A stretch of DNA of 64,000 nucleotides from CAWBYL01 sp963793025 (GCA_963793025.1 CAWBYL010000006.1:310001-374000), one strand, 5' to 3'. Positions 51,039 to 60,123 are shown, numbered from the stretch's first letter. Numbers and translations: made by a program. The notes: a model not told the origin generated them from the sequence alone.

Positions 51039-53822
51039 TCATCGAGCGGCGAACCAGGCGGCGATCTGGGCCCGATTGGCGAGGCCGAGCTTGGTGAGGA
51101 TGTGTTGCACGTGGTTCTGGGCGGTGCGCTCGGACAGGTAGAGGCGTTCGGCGATGGCTCGGTTGGTGAGGCCGTCGGCCACGAGGCCCGCAACCTCGAG
51201 CTCGCGTGGGGAGAGCGGGCTCGGCCCTGGTCCGTCCATCGGGCGGCGGTTGGTGAGACCGTCGATGGCATCGACGAACGGCGTCATCCCGAGGACCATC
51301 GCCGTGGGTCGGGCCGCCGAGAGAAACATCGCCGCGCGTTGACGATCTCCGGGGTCGTCCCTCGCGGTCAGGGCCCGGGCCAGCTCGACGGTCGCGTGGA
51401 CGGCGAAGGCGACGGCGCCGATCTCGGTGCACGTGCGACGGGCGTCCTCGAGATCGGTCACCGCCTCGTCGAGCGAGCCGAGGGCCGCTCGACCGACGCC
51501 GGTCCACAGACTCACCGGGCCGGTGTAGGTCAACCCTCCGGCGCCGGCGGCGACGTGGGCATCCTCGTGGTCGGCCAACCGATCCACGAGAGTCAGGACG
51601 TCGTCGAGGCGGTTCAGGTTCACTGCGGCGCTCAGGCGAAGAGCCAGCAGGAACAGCGACAGGAACGGCGGTGGGGACCACGCGCCGACCGGGGCCATGC
51701 GGTCGTAGAGGAGCCGGGCCCGCTCGACGTCGCCGACGCCGAGCAGCGCGGTCAACGGCCCGAGCAGGGGGAGGTCGCCGAGGAACGGCGGCGCCAGGGA
51801 GAGGTCGAGCTCGTCCCAGGCCGATCGGGCGGACTCGTCGAACCCGGCGTGCATGGCCACCGCCATCCGGAAGCCGGCCAGCATGGCCTGAGCCGCGAGA
51901 GGGTCCTCGAGACGGGCGAACAGATCACAAGAGCGCTGGCCGAGGGCGAGGGCGTCGACGAAACGGCCCGTGGCCTGAGCGAGCAGGGCCTCGATGCGCA
52001 CGAGGTGCCATCGCGACATCGGCAGGCCGACCGCCTCGACCCGGCGGCGCAACTCGACCACCTCGGCGATGGCCTCGGGGAGGCGGCCCAACTCGACGAG
52101 GGCGTCTATCCGCCAGATCGGTTCCCACTGCCGCACCGACGCCCGGTTCAGGGCCCGTCCGGCATCGCCGATCACCGCCGCGAGGTGCAGGCGCTCCTCC
52201 GCTCCATCGGGGCCGGCGAGGGCCATCTGCCGGGCTCGGGCCGCCGCCACCAGGGCGAGCGGGTCGCCGCAGGCCTGGGCCGCCCGGAGTGACTCCTCGC
52301 TGAGCTCCGACAGCTGCGAAGGGTCGAGGTAGAAGGCGCACACCGCGAGCTGGCCGAGCAGGCGCGCCCGGGTCGCCCGGTCCAGGTCATCGTGGCCCAG
52401 AGCTTCGACGGCGAGGTCTTGCAGGACGGCCAACGCCGGGCCGCCTCGTCCGTCGATGACCAGCGCCGCTTCGGCGAGCAGGTCCCCCCGGCCGAGGGGC
52501 CGGACCGCTTCGGCGGCGCGTTGGCACCGTTCCACCGACTCCGTGATGTCGTCGCAGTTGAGGCGGGCCGCGGCGGCACCGAGGAGGAACCGGTGACGGT
52601 CCGTCGGATCGGCGTCGGGACCGGCCAGCTCCACCGCCTGCTCGAAGAGACGGGCCGTCTCCTCCCATGCCATGCGTCGGTTGGCAGCCTGCGCCACGCG
52701 TTCGCACCACTCGGCCGCCACCGCACGGTGGCCGAGCACCGCCGCCGCCTGCCAGTGGCGAGCCAAATCGGCGACGACCTCGTCGCCCGAGCCGTGGAAG
52801 GCCTCCAGCGCCACCGCCACGTCCAGGTTGATCTCGGCCAGCTCGGTCGAGCCGAGCGTCGCCTCGACCCCGTCTCGGATCAGCACGTGGAGGAACCGGA
52901 ACCGACCTGGCTCCTCGGTGGTCTCCACGAAGCCGGATCCCACCGCTTCGTCCAGTGCGTCGAGACACGCTCGGGCCGGCCAGCCCAGAGCCGTGGCCAC
53001 CAGGCCGGCGTGGAACTCCCGCCCGACCACGGCGGCGACCCGCAGCACGGACACGCACTGGTCCGAGCGCTCGAGCAACCGGGCTCGTACGCCGTCCACG
53101 ACCGTGGCCGGAACGCGGTCCGGATCGCCACCGGCGCGCAGATGTCGGGTCAACTCACCGACGAAGAGCGGGTTGCCGCCCGAGGCCTGGAGGACCCGGT
53201 CGACCATCGCCGCGCCGACGTCGTCCCCGAGCATCGCGGCGACGCCGCTGCGCCCGAAGGCCTCGAGCCGCAGTCGCCGGCTCCCGGGCACACGAGCCAA
53301 CCGAGCCAGCATCCGGGCCACAGCCGGCGACTGGTCGGCCACCAGATCGCGTCGGGTGACGAGCAGGCAAAGCGGGGCGCTCGTGGTCCACTCCGTCACG
53401 TGCCCGAGCAGTTGCACCGACGACTCGTCCGCCCGGTGGAAGTCCTCGAGCACGACGAGCAGGCCGCCGTCGCGACGAGCGACGGCCTCCAGGTGCTCGG
53501 TGATGGCGTCGAAGCGGGCGTAGCGGTCACCCTCCGGGTCGGTCCAGTCGACCGGATCCACCAGCTCGCCGGCGCCCGTCTCGGCCAGGACCTGCCGCCA
53601 CGGTCGGAACGGCGGTGGGTCGGGCGCCTCCGTGGTCCGACCCCAGGCCACCCGCATCTGCAGGTCGGTTGCCGCTTCGCCGGCGGCCGTGGCGAGGCTG
53701 GTCTTCCCGATGCCCGCCACTCCCGAGACGAGCACGACGCGGGGCGATCCCGCGACCGACTCGGCGATCCACTGGCGAACGGTTGCCAGCTCACGGTCTC
53801 GCCCTACCAGGTCGGTCGGCAC
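51039..53822 (-). CDS. LAL-type LuxR regulator (AAA/NB-ARC-like ATPase with C-terminal HTH)
   Basis: 927 residues, cytoplasmic. Walker A 'GVAGIGKT' is at residues 34-41 and Walker B in 'GGLLVVLEDFHRADES'. A long TPR-like helical middle region is rich in Ala and Leu. The last 60 residues are a LuxR helix-turn-helix ('LSPRELEVAGLVADGLTNRAIAERLYLSERTAQNHVQHILTKLGLANRAQIAAWFAAR'). LAL proteins are ATP-dependent activators of catabolic or secondary-metabolite genes. It is divergent from the small gene at 53923 and could control the ligase-crotonase-dehydrogenase genes on either side. Confidence 0.93.
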   Translation of the reverse strand: MPTDLVGRDRELATVRQWIAESVAGSPRVVLVSGVAGIGKTSLATAAGEAATDLQMRVAWGRTTEAPDPPPFRPWRQVLAETGAGELVDPVDWTDPEGDRYARFDAITEHLEAVARRDGGLLVVLEDFHRADESSVQLLGHVTEWTTSAPLCLLVTRRDLVADQSPAVARMLARLARVPGSRRLRLEAFGRSGVAAMLGDDVGAAMVDRVLQASGGNPLFVGELTRHLRAGGDPDRVPATVVDGVRARLLERSDQCVSVLRVAAVVGREFHAGLVATALGWPARACLDALDEAVGSGFVETTEEPGRFRFLHVLIRDGVEATLGSTELAEINLDVAVALEAFHGSGDEVVADLARHWQAAAVLGHRAVAAEWCERVAQAANRRMAWEETARLFEQAVELAGPDADPTDRHRFLLGAAAARLNCDDITESVERCQRAAEAVRPLGRGDLLAEAALVIDGRGGPALAVLQDLAVEALGHDDLDRATRARLLGQLAVCAFYLDPSQLSELSEESLRAAQACGDPLALVAAARARQMALAGPDGAEERLHLAAVIGDAGRALNRASVRQWEPIWRIDALVELGRLPEAIAEVVELRRRVEAVGLPMSRWHLVRIEALLAQATGRFVDALALGQRSCDLFARLEDPLAAQAMLAGFRMAVAMHAGFDESARSAWDELDLSLAPPFLGDLPLLGPLTALLGVGDVERARLLYDRMAPVGAWSPPPFLSLFLLALRLSAAVNLNRLDDVLTLVDRLADHEDAHVAAGAGGLTYTGPVSLWTGVGRAALGSLDEAVTDLEDARRTCTEIGAVAFAVHATVELARALTARDDPGDRQRAAMFLSAARPTAMVLGMTPFVDAIDGLTNRRPMDGPGPSPLSPRELEVAGLVADGLTNRAIAERLYLSERTAQNHVQHILTKLGLANRAQIAAWFAAR

Positions 53823-53922
53823 ACCCCAGACGGTACCGAGCGGATGCCGACGCAGAGCGGTGAGTAGCGAGATGAGTAGTTCGGCGGATGCCGCCCGACG
53901 GTCGGTCCGTCACGGTGGGCTC

Positions 53923-54222
53923 ATGACCTACCTCACGACCACCCTCATCCCCCACGGCACCATGGATGGCTACCAGGCCATCAGCGACGCGCTGCCGGAC
54001 AGCCGGCCCGACGGCATGATCGCCCGCTACGTCGGCATGTCCGACGGCGGACTCGCCATCACGGTCGTCTGGTCCTCCAAGGCCCATTCCGACCGCTTCG
54101 AGACCGAGGTGCTCGGTCCGACGATCCGGCGGGTGATGGGCCCGCCGTCGGGGGAGCCGGATGCCACCTTCATCTCCTACGAAGCGGTCGACGTCGTCTT
54201 CGGGGCGAGCCAGACCGTCTGA
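53923..54222 (+). CDS. hypothetical protein, possible dimeric alpha-beta barrel
   Basis: 99 residues: 'TYLTTTLIPHGTMDGYQAISDALPDSRPDGMIARYVGMSDGGLAITVVWSSKAHSDRFETEVLGPTIRRVMG'. The size and the alternating strand/helix pattern with 'VVWSSKAHSDRF' resemble the antibiotic-biosynthesis-monooxygenase-like ferredoxin fold, but no catalytic motif is seen. ATG at 53923, 100 bases from the divergent LAL regulator start. A direct regulatory link to that protein is possible. Confidence 0.68.
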   Translation: MTYLTTTLIPHGTMDGYQAISDALPDSRPDGMIARYVGMSDGGLAITVVWSSKAHSDRFETEVLGPTIRRVMGPPSGEPDATFISYEAVDVVFGASQTV

Positions 54223-54268
54223 TCAGGCGGCGACGAAGTCGTGGACGTCGTCGAGGGGCCTCTGACCG

Positions 54269-55432
54269 TCAGGCGGGGGCATCGTTCTGGCGGACGTCAC
54301 GGAACGGTACGCCCTTGTCGACCTCGGGCTCCTTGGGCAGGCCGAGCACCCGCTCGCCGATGATGGTGCGCTGGATCTCGCTCGTCCCGCCGGCGATCGC
54401 CATCGAGGGCGCCTGGACGAAGGCGTGCACGGCCTCGGCCGCCGGTGCGTCGTCGGGGAGCCAGGCGGCCCCGCCGGGACCCCGCAGGTGCAGGTGGGCG
54501 GTCGCCGCCCGGCGCACGAGGTCGGATCCGGCCAGCTTGGCGATCGACCCGGCCGGGCCGGGCTCGCGTCCGCTGTCGACCGCGCTGCGCACGCGCAGGG
54601 CCACGTAGCGCTGGAGCTCCTCCCGGGCGTGCAGATCGGCGAGCACCTGCCGGTCACCTCCGAGGGAGCGGGCCGCCTCGAACACCACCGTCGTGCTCCC
54701 GCTCACCAGGGAGTTGGCCGAGGCGCCCAGCGAGACCCGCTCGTTCATCAACATCGAGATGGTGACCGCCCACCCCTGCCCGGTCTCACCGATGACGCTG
54801 TCCGCCGGCACGCGTGCCTCGTCGAAGAACACCTCGTTGAACCCCGAGTCCCCGGTGGCCTGCACCAGAGGGCGGATGGTGACGCCGGAGGTGTCCATCG
54901 GGACGACGAACATGGTGAGGCCGCGGTGCTTGGGGAGCTCCGGGTGGGTGCGGGCGATGCACATGCCGAACGGCGAACGCTCGGCCGACGACGTCCACAC
55001 CTTCTGACCCGTGAGCACCCACTCGTCGCCGTCGGGCACCGCCCGCAGCTGGGCGGCGGCGACGTCGCTGCCGGCGTTGGGCTCGCTGAACAGCTGGCAC
55101 CAGATCTCCTCGCCCCGCAGCATGGGGCCGACGTGGCGCCGCTTCTGCTCCTCCGTGCCGTGCTGGAGCAGCACGGGCACGCACATGCCGATGGTGATGG
55201 TGAAGACCCCGGTGGGAAGGGTGAGCCCGTCCGCCTCGGTGGCCAGCACCTCCTGGTGCTCGCCCGAGAGTCCCTGCCCGCCGTAGTCCTCGGGCACGGT
55301 CACGCCGGCCAGCCCCGCGTCGTAGAGCTTGCGTTGGAAGGCGATGCCGGTCGCCCAGGTGTCACCGAGGTCCTCGACGGGCGTGTCGAGGAACGTCCGG
55401 CACCGCGTCCGGAACTCCTCCAGTCCGATCAC
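54269..55432 (-). CDS. acyl-CoA dehydrogenase
   Basis: 387 residues, intact: 'LYDAGLAGVTVPEDYGGQGLSGEHQEVLATEADGLTLPTGVFTITIGMCVPVLLQHGTEEQKRRHVGPMLRGEEIWCQLFSEPNAGSDVAAAQLRA', 'VLTGQKVWTSSAERSPFGMCIARTHP' and 'FVQAPSMAIAGGTSEIQRTIIGERVLGLPKEP'. It oxidises an acyl-CoA to the enoyl-CoA with FAD. GTG at 55432 lies inside the stop of the crotonase gene (GTGA), making a three-gene operon with 55429-56172 and 56172-57647. Confidence 0.93.
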   Translation of the reverse strand: MIGLEEFRTRCRTFLDTPVEDLGDTWATGIAFQRKLYDAGLAGVTVPEDYGGQGLSGEHQEVLATEADGLTLPTGVFTITIGMCVPVLLQHGTEEQKRRHVGPMLRGEEIWCQLFSEPNAGSDVAAAQLRAVPDGDEWVLTGQKVWTSSAERSPFGMCIARTHPELPKHRGLTMFVVPMDTSGVTIRPLVQATGDSGFNEVFFDEARVPADSVIGETGQGWAVTISMLMNERVSLGASANSLVSGSTTVVFEAARSLGGDRQVLADLHAREELQRYVALRVRSAVDSGREPGPAGSIAKLAGSDLVRRAATAHLHLRGPGGAAWLPDDAPAAEAVHAFVQAPSMAIAGGTSEIQRTIIGERVLGLPKEPEVDKGVPFRDVRQNDAPA

Positions 55433-56172
55433 GGGCGACGGGCCTCGAGGGCGGACCGGAACTCAGGCGAGGCCGAGCACGCGGCCTGGTCGACGGCCTC
55501 CGCCTCCAACGCCTCGGCCATCGACTGATCGACGGCGCGCCGCAGCGACCGTTTGATGGTGGTGACCGACAGCGGGCTCCGCGCGGCGAGCTGGCCGGCC
55601 CACGAGCGGGCTGCCGCGTCGAGCTCGTCGAGCTCGACCACCCGGTTCACGAGCCCGATCCGAGCCGCCTCCTCGGCGTCGACCCACTCGCCGAGCAGGG
55701 CCAGCTCGTTGGCCTTCTGGGCGCCGACCCGCCGGGGGAGGAGCCAGCTGGCCCCGCAGTCGAGGGCCAGTCCGTGGCGGACGAAGAGCAGCGAGAACCG
55801 GGCCCGAGTGCTGGCCAGGACGAGGTCGCACCCGAGCACGAGGCTGACGCCGGCGCCCACGGCGGCCCCGTCGACCACGGCGAGGACAGGCTTGGGGCAG
55901 TCGTGCAGGGCCTGCGCCGTCTGCCCGTACCGGCGCATCACCGTGGCGGTGTCGTCGTGGCTCGGGTGGGCCGGGTTCAGATCCCCACCGGCGCAGAACA
56001 CGCCGCCGGCGCCGGTGAGCACCACCACCCGGTCGTCGGCGCGCTCGCCGACCTCCACCAACAGGGCCCGGAGCGCCTCGAACAGCTCGGCGTCGAGGGC
56101 GTTGCGGCGCTCGGGGCGGTTCAGGGTGGCCTTCACCACGCCGCCGGCCCGCTCGACGAGCAGCACCGCCAT
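55429..56172 (-). CDS. enoyl-CoA hydratase/isomerase family protein
   Basis: 247 residues of crotonase fold: 'VKATLNRPERRNALD', 'GGVFCAGGDLN', 'GAAVGAGVSLVLGCDLVLAS' and 'RFSLLFVRHGLALDCGASWLL'. Both standard catalytic Glu positions are substituted. The pattern closely resembles the crotonase at 33320 ('FSAIFARRGISLDFGTSWLL'), so the two are probably paralogues serving similar pathways. The start overlaps the ligase stop by one base (TGATG). Confidence 0.92.
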   Translation of the reverse strand: MAVLLVERAGGVVKATLNRPERRNALDAELFEALRALLVEVGERADDRVVVLTGAGGVFCAGGDLNPAHPSHDDTATVMRRYGQTAQALHDCPKPVLAVVDGAAVGAGVSLVLGCDLVLASTRARFSLLFVRHGLALDCGASWLLPRRVGAQKANELALLGEWVDAEEAARIGLVNRVVELDELDAAARSWAGQLAARSPLSVTTIKRSLRRAVDQSMAEALEAEAVDQAACSASPEFRSALEARRP

Positions 56173-57647
56173 CAGATCCGTCGCTCCCGGCCGACCCAGT
56201 AGCGGTCACGCACGGTACGACGGGCCAGCTTGCCTGTCTCGGTCCGAGGGAGGGCGCCGTCGAAGTCGACACCACGGGGCACCTGGTAGCCGGCCAGCGC
56301 GGACCGGCAGTGGTCGAGGAGGTTCGCCTCTGTCTCCGGTCCGGGCGTGACGCCGTCGACGACCTGCACAACGGCGCGCACCGACTCTCCCCACTCGGCG
56401 TCGGGGGCCCCCACGACGCAGCAGTCGGCGACGGCGGGGTGGGCGAGCAGGACCGCCTCGATCTGGGCCGGATACACGTTGACGCCACCGCTGATGATCA
56501 CGTCGGCCCGCCGGTCGCAGAGGAAGAGGAAGCCGTCCTCGTCGAGGTAGCCGATGTCGCCGAGGGTGAACCAGTCGTCGCTGACGGCCTCGGCCGTCTT
56601 GTCGGGGTCGTCCTTGTACTCGAAGGCCTGCCCGTCGTGGAACCAGATCTGGCCCTCGACGCCGACGCCGAGAGGGAGGCCGGCATCGTCGCGGATCTCC
56701 AGCCCGAGGCCGGCCCGGGGCCGCCCGACCGAGCCCGGGTGGGCCAGCCAGTCGGTGGAGTCGATGCTCACACCGCCCCCCTCGGTTCCGCCGTAGAACT
56801 CGAAGAGCACCGGCCCGAGCCACTCGATCATGGCCCGCTTGGTGTCGGGCGCGACCGGGGCCGACCCGTGGACGACCATCTTCAGCGACGACAGGTCGTA
56901 GCGCCGCCGGGTCGCCTCGGGGAGACGGAGCAGACGGACGAACTGCGTGGGCACCATGAACGTCGAGGTGATCTGGTGCTCCTCGATCGTCTGGAGCACG
57001 ACCTCGGGATCGAAGCGGTCGAGCAGGACCAGGTCGGCGCCGAGCAGGGCGGCGCCGTCGGCATAGGTGAGTGGCCCCGAGTGGTACAGCGGCGTGCACA
57101 CGAGGTGGGACCGGTCGGCGCCGTCGCCGAGGCACGCCCTCAGCATCATCATCCCGCCCGCGCCCATACGCCCGGGCGGAGGTCCTTCGGGCGGCTCGCG
57201 CCGGACACCCTTCGGTCGCCCGGTCGTGCCCGACGTGTAGAGCATCGTCGAGCCGACGACGGGTGCCTCGAGCTCGTCGCCCGAGAGGGCTTCGACGTCG
57301 GTCCAGTCCCGGAAGCCGGCCACCGCGCCGCCGACCGCGAAGCGACGCTCGGGGGCCACGACCTCGGCGGCCGCCTCGGCCAGGTGGGCGTAGCGCGCCT
57401 CGGCGACGAGGACGTCGGCCTCGCAGTTCTCGGTCACGTAGGCGACCTCGTCGGGCGACCATCGCCACGACATCGGCGTGAACTGGCGGCCCGACCACGT
57501 GGCCCCGCGGTAGGCGGCGAGGTACTCGGGCACGTTGCCGGTGAGCACGGCCACCGCACCGCGCCGCGAGACGCCGATGGTGTCGAGCATCCGCGCGAAC
57601 CGATTGCCGGCGGCGGTGATGTCCGTGCTGCTGACCACTCCCCCCAC
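56172..57647 (-). CDS. AMP-dependent acyl-CoA ligase
   Basis: About 491 residues. 'TMLYTSGTTGRPKGVRR' is the P-loop, and 'FEFYGGTEGGGVSI', 'DDWFTLGDIGYLDEDGFLFLCDRRADVIISGGVNVYPAQIEAVLLAHPAVADCCVVGAPDAEWGE' and 'PRTETGKLARRTVRDRY' complete the ANL set. The N-terminus seems short, beginning near 'VVSSTDITAAGNRFARMLDTIGV'. GTG at 57647 or 57638 is the likely start. First gene of a ligase-crotonase-dehydrogenase operon, a complete activation plus two-step oxidation module. Confidence 0.9.
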   Translation of the reverse strand: MGGVVSSTDITAAGNRFARMLDTIGVSRRGAVAVLTGNVPEYLAAYRGATWSGRQFTPMSWRWSPDEVAYVTENCEADVLVAEARYAHLAEAAAEVVAPERRFAVGGAVAGFRDWTDVEALSGDELEAPVVGSTMLYTSGTTGRPKGVRREPPEGPPPGRMGAGGMMMLRACLGDGADRSHLVCTPLYHSGPLTYADGAALLGADLVLLDRFDPEVVLQTIEEHQITSTFMVPTQFVRLLRLPEATRRRYDLSSLKMVVHGSAPVAPDTKRAMIEWLGPVLFEFYGGTEGGGVSIDSTDWLAHPGSVGRPRAGLGLEIRDDAGLPLGVGVEGQIWFHDGQAFEYKDDPDKTAEAVSDDWFTLGDIGYLDEDGFLFLCDRRADVIISGGVNVYPAQIEAVLLAHPAVADCCVVGAPDAEWGESVRAVVQVVDGVTPGPETEANLLDHCRSALAGYQVPRGVDFDGALPRTETGKLARRTVRDRYWVGRERRI

Positions 57648-57806
57648 GGCCCTCACCCTAGGACGCCTTCGTTCCATGCGGGCCGGGACACGTCGGCCGA
57701 TCGAGGCGCCGGGCCGGGGCGGATCGGTCGAGCGGTGCGAGATCCTCGGGCCGGACACCGAGTGGTCCTGGTCCACGAAGAGGAGCTATCTTCAGCGGAT
57801 TTCTTG

Positions 57807-57835
57807 TTGCAGAAATGGGTGCTAGCAAGTAGACT
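57807..57835 (+). promoter_or_regulatory. promoter of the HNH gene, leaderless
   Basis: TTGCAG (57807-57812), a 17-base spacer and TAGACT (57830-57835) precede the ATG at 57843 by seven bases, so the message should begin at or next to the start codon. The 60 bases around it are A/T-richer than the flanks. Confidence 0.5.
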
Positions 57836-57842
57836 CGAACAT

Positions 57843-59438
57843 ATGTACACAGCTGAGCGGGGTGAGCACACTGTCATCGCCTCACAACCCGGTGGGGTGG
57901 CTTCTCGGCTCCTCGACCACGTGTCAGCCATGGACGACGACACCCTCACCACCCGGGCCCGGGAACTGGCCGGGGAGATCTCCGCGGCTGAAGCCAACCT
58001 CGCCGCGGTGCTGGCCGAGATCGAACGCCGCCACATCCACTCGGCGTGGGAATGCGCCACCATCGAACGCTTCGCCGCCTGGCACTGCCAACTCAAACCC
58101 TCCCGCACCAAAGGTCTGGCCGTCCTCGGCCGGGCCTTGGGAGAACTTCCGGTGGTGGCCGAAGCGGTCACCGACGGCACCCTGAGCTTCGACAAGGCCA
58201 CCACCATCGCCCGCGTCGCCGCCCCCGACACCGAAGGCGCCCTCGTGCAGATGGCCCTGCACGCCACCGTGGCCCAGACCCAACGCATCTGCGGAGCGTG
58301 GCGCAAAGTCGAACACCAAGACGACCCCGACGGGATCGACAGCGACGACGGGGATGATCGGCGCCCGACGGTGGTGGTGATCCGCGACGACGACGGCATC
58401 GAGATCTGCGCCCGCTTCGATCACGTCCACGGCGAGCTCGTCCTCGCCGGGATCGACCACGCCACCAAAACCGTCCGCACCCAACGACAAAGCGCCGTTC
58501 CCGCTGATCCGGCCGCCGGCACCGACCCCACCGCGATCCCCGCCTGCCCCGAAGACCGGCCCGCCGAACAACTCACCCGCGCCGAATGGCGCGCCCAAGG
58601 CCTGCTGCGGATCGTCGAGCACACCGACACCGACACGCCCGGCACCGTCCACGCCTCCGGGTTCGACACCACCGTCGTCGTCCACGTCGGCATCGACACC
58701 CTCCACGGCCCCGACATGGACCCGGTCCCGACTGCGAGCGCCGGCCACACCGTGCCGGACAGACCGACCGATATCCCGGGCCGATCAACCCGGCCGCGGC
58801 GTGACGAGATGGCCGAACTCGAACCCGCCGGGATCCGCATCCGCCGCGACATCGCCCGCTGGCTGGCCTGCGACGCCGGCATCCTCACCGTCATCGAAGA
58901 CCCCCACGGCAACCCCCTGCACCTCGGCCGACGCCGCAACCCCATCCCCCCAGCCTTGCGCCGCGCCGTCATGGCCCGCCACCGCACCTGCACCTGGCCC
59001 GGCTGCTGCGCCACCGCCGTGCAACTCCACCACATCCACCACCGCGCCCACGGCGGCCACGACGACATCGAAGCCCTCGCCCCCCAATGCCCCACCCACC
59101 ACCGCACCATCCACACCCGCCACATCACCGTCACCGTCGACCCCGACGGCACCTTCCACCACTGGCGACCCGACCACACCGAAATCCACGCCAACCCCAA
59201 CGTCGGACCACCCGACACCAACGCGGTCGACGCCCCCCACGTCCTCACCCAACGACGACTCCACTACGGCGCCGACCCCACCGAAACCAGCCGCATGCCC
59301 CGCTGGACCGGCGACCCCCTCGACCTCAGCGCCGCCATCGACGCCCTCACCACCCGCCGCAACGCCGCCCTCCGTCGCACCCAACCCACCACACCACCCG
59401 CCACCCGCCACGACGGACCCCCACCCCACCCCAACTGA
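57843..59438 (+). CDS. DUF222 / HNH endonuclease (13E12 repeat family)
   Basis: 531 residues. The DUF222 part ('ARELAGEISAAEANLAAVLAEIERRHIHSAWECATIERFAAWHCQL', 'LGRALGELPVVAEAVTDGTLSFDKATTIARVA') is followed by the HNH nuclease core 'CTWPGCCATAVQLHHIHHRAHGGHDDIEALAPQCPTHH' with paired Cys and His metal ligands. In mycobacteria these REP13E12 proteins occur in several copies and serve as integration targets for the phiRv1 prophage; their own role is unclear. The 3' half is extremely C-rich on the coding strand (Pro, His, Thr codons ending in C), unlike its neighbours. Confidence 0.92.
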   Translation: MYTAERGEHTVIASQPGGVASRLLDHVSAMDDDTLTTRARELAGEISAAEANLAAVLAEIERRHIHSAWECATIERFAAWHCQLKPSRTKGLAVLGRALGELPVVAEAVTDGTLSFDKATTIARVAAPDTEGALVQMALHATVAQTQRICGAWRKVEHQDDPDGIDSDDGDDRRPTVVVIRDDDGIEICARFDHVHGELVLAGIDHATKTVRTQRQSAVPADPAAGTDPTAIPACPEDRPAEQLTRAEWRAQGLLRIVEHTDTDTPGTVHASGFDTTVVVHVGIDTLHGPDMDPVPTASAGHTVPDRPTDIPGRSTRPRRDEMAELEPAGIRIRRDIARWLACDAGILTVIEDPHGNPLHLGRRRNPIPPALRRAVMARHRTCTWPGCCATAVQLHHIHHRAHGGHDDIEALAPQCPTHHRTIHTRHITVTVDPDGTFHHWRPDHTEIHANPNVGPPDTNAVDAPHVLTQRRLHYGADPTETSRMPRWTGDPLDLSAAIDALTTRRNAALRRTQPTTPPATRHDGPPPHPN

Positions 59439-59470
59439 CGGGGCCGGTGGCTGGCGGGCTGGGGCACTGG

Positions 59471-60067
59471 TCAAGGCAGCCTCTCGTCGGGACGGTCCAT
59501 CCGAGTGAGGAGGTCGTCGACGAAGTCGTCCATCTCGGCGTGGCCCGTGGTCAGCCCGAGGGACGACTCGATGGCCATCACCTGGGTGATGCCGGTCATG
59601 GCCAGCAGGACCACGATCGGCGGGCAGGTGTCGGGCGAGATGCCTCGCTCGTCGAGGATGGCGCTGATCGTCTGGAGCTGCATCTCCCGAAAGCGGTTGG
59701 CGTAGGCGGCGATCTCGTCCCGGATCTCCTTGCGATGGTTCGCCAGCGCCGCGAACTCGATGTTGAACGCCGCGCCCCGCAGGTCGGATCCGAACTTCCA
59801 GACCGTGCGGAGCGAGCGATGGACCTCGACCGCCCGGGTGAAGCGCTCGATGCCCTCGTCGGCTCGCCGCCGGAAGACCTCGAGGAACAGGTCGTCCATG
59901 GCGCGGAAGTAGTAGTGGACCAACTGCGGCTTCACGCCGGCCTCGGCGGCGACCCGCCTCGAGGTCACCGCGGCGTACCCGTCACGCAGGAGCAGGCGCT
60001 CGGCGGCGTCGACCAGCAGCGCGCGCGTCGCCGAGTCCTCGGCTCCCAGGCGTCTCGCGCTCGTCAT
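59471..60067 (-). CDS. TetR family transcriptional regulator
   Basis: 198 residues: the helix-turn-helix 'TRALLVDAAERLLLRDGYAAVTSRRVAAEAGVKPQLVHYYFRAMDDLFLEVFRRRADEG' is followed by an all-helical ligand domain. The ATG at 60067 is 29 bases from the first of two palindromes in the divergent region, so it probably represses itself and the SDR-P450-ferredoxin operon opposite. Confidence 0.92.
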   Translation of the reverse strand: MTSARRLGAEDSATRALLVDAAERLLLRDGYAAVTSRRVAAEAGVKPQLVHYYFRAMDDLFLEVFRRRADEGIERFTRAVEVHRSLRTVWKFGSDLRGAAFNIEFAALANHRKEIRDEIAAYANRFREMQLQTISAILDERGISPDTCPPIVVLLAMTGITQVMAIESSLGLTTGHAEMDDFVDDLLTRMDRPDERLP

Positions 60068-60095
60068 GTCCGGAGCTTGCCACGTGCCGGGACGC

Positions 60096-60123
60096 AGTGC
60101 TAAGCACTCGCTCAGCATTGCTG
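60096..60123. promoter_or_regulatory. two tandem TetR-type operators in the divergent region
   Basis: AGTGCTAAGCACT (60096-60108) is a perfect 6-1-6 palindrome and CAGCATTGCTG (60113-60123) a 5-1-5 palindrome with the same GCT/AGC half-site logic. Their centres are 16 bp apart. They lie between the TetR gene and the SDR gene and are the natural binding sites of this TetR. Confidence 0.68.

Noticed and set aside
57843..59438. HNH gene as part of a restriction or anti-phage system
   Set aside because: No methyltransferase, second nuclease or sensor gene adjoins it; the DUF222 architecture is the known 13E12 repeat type.
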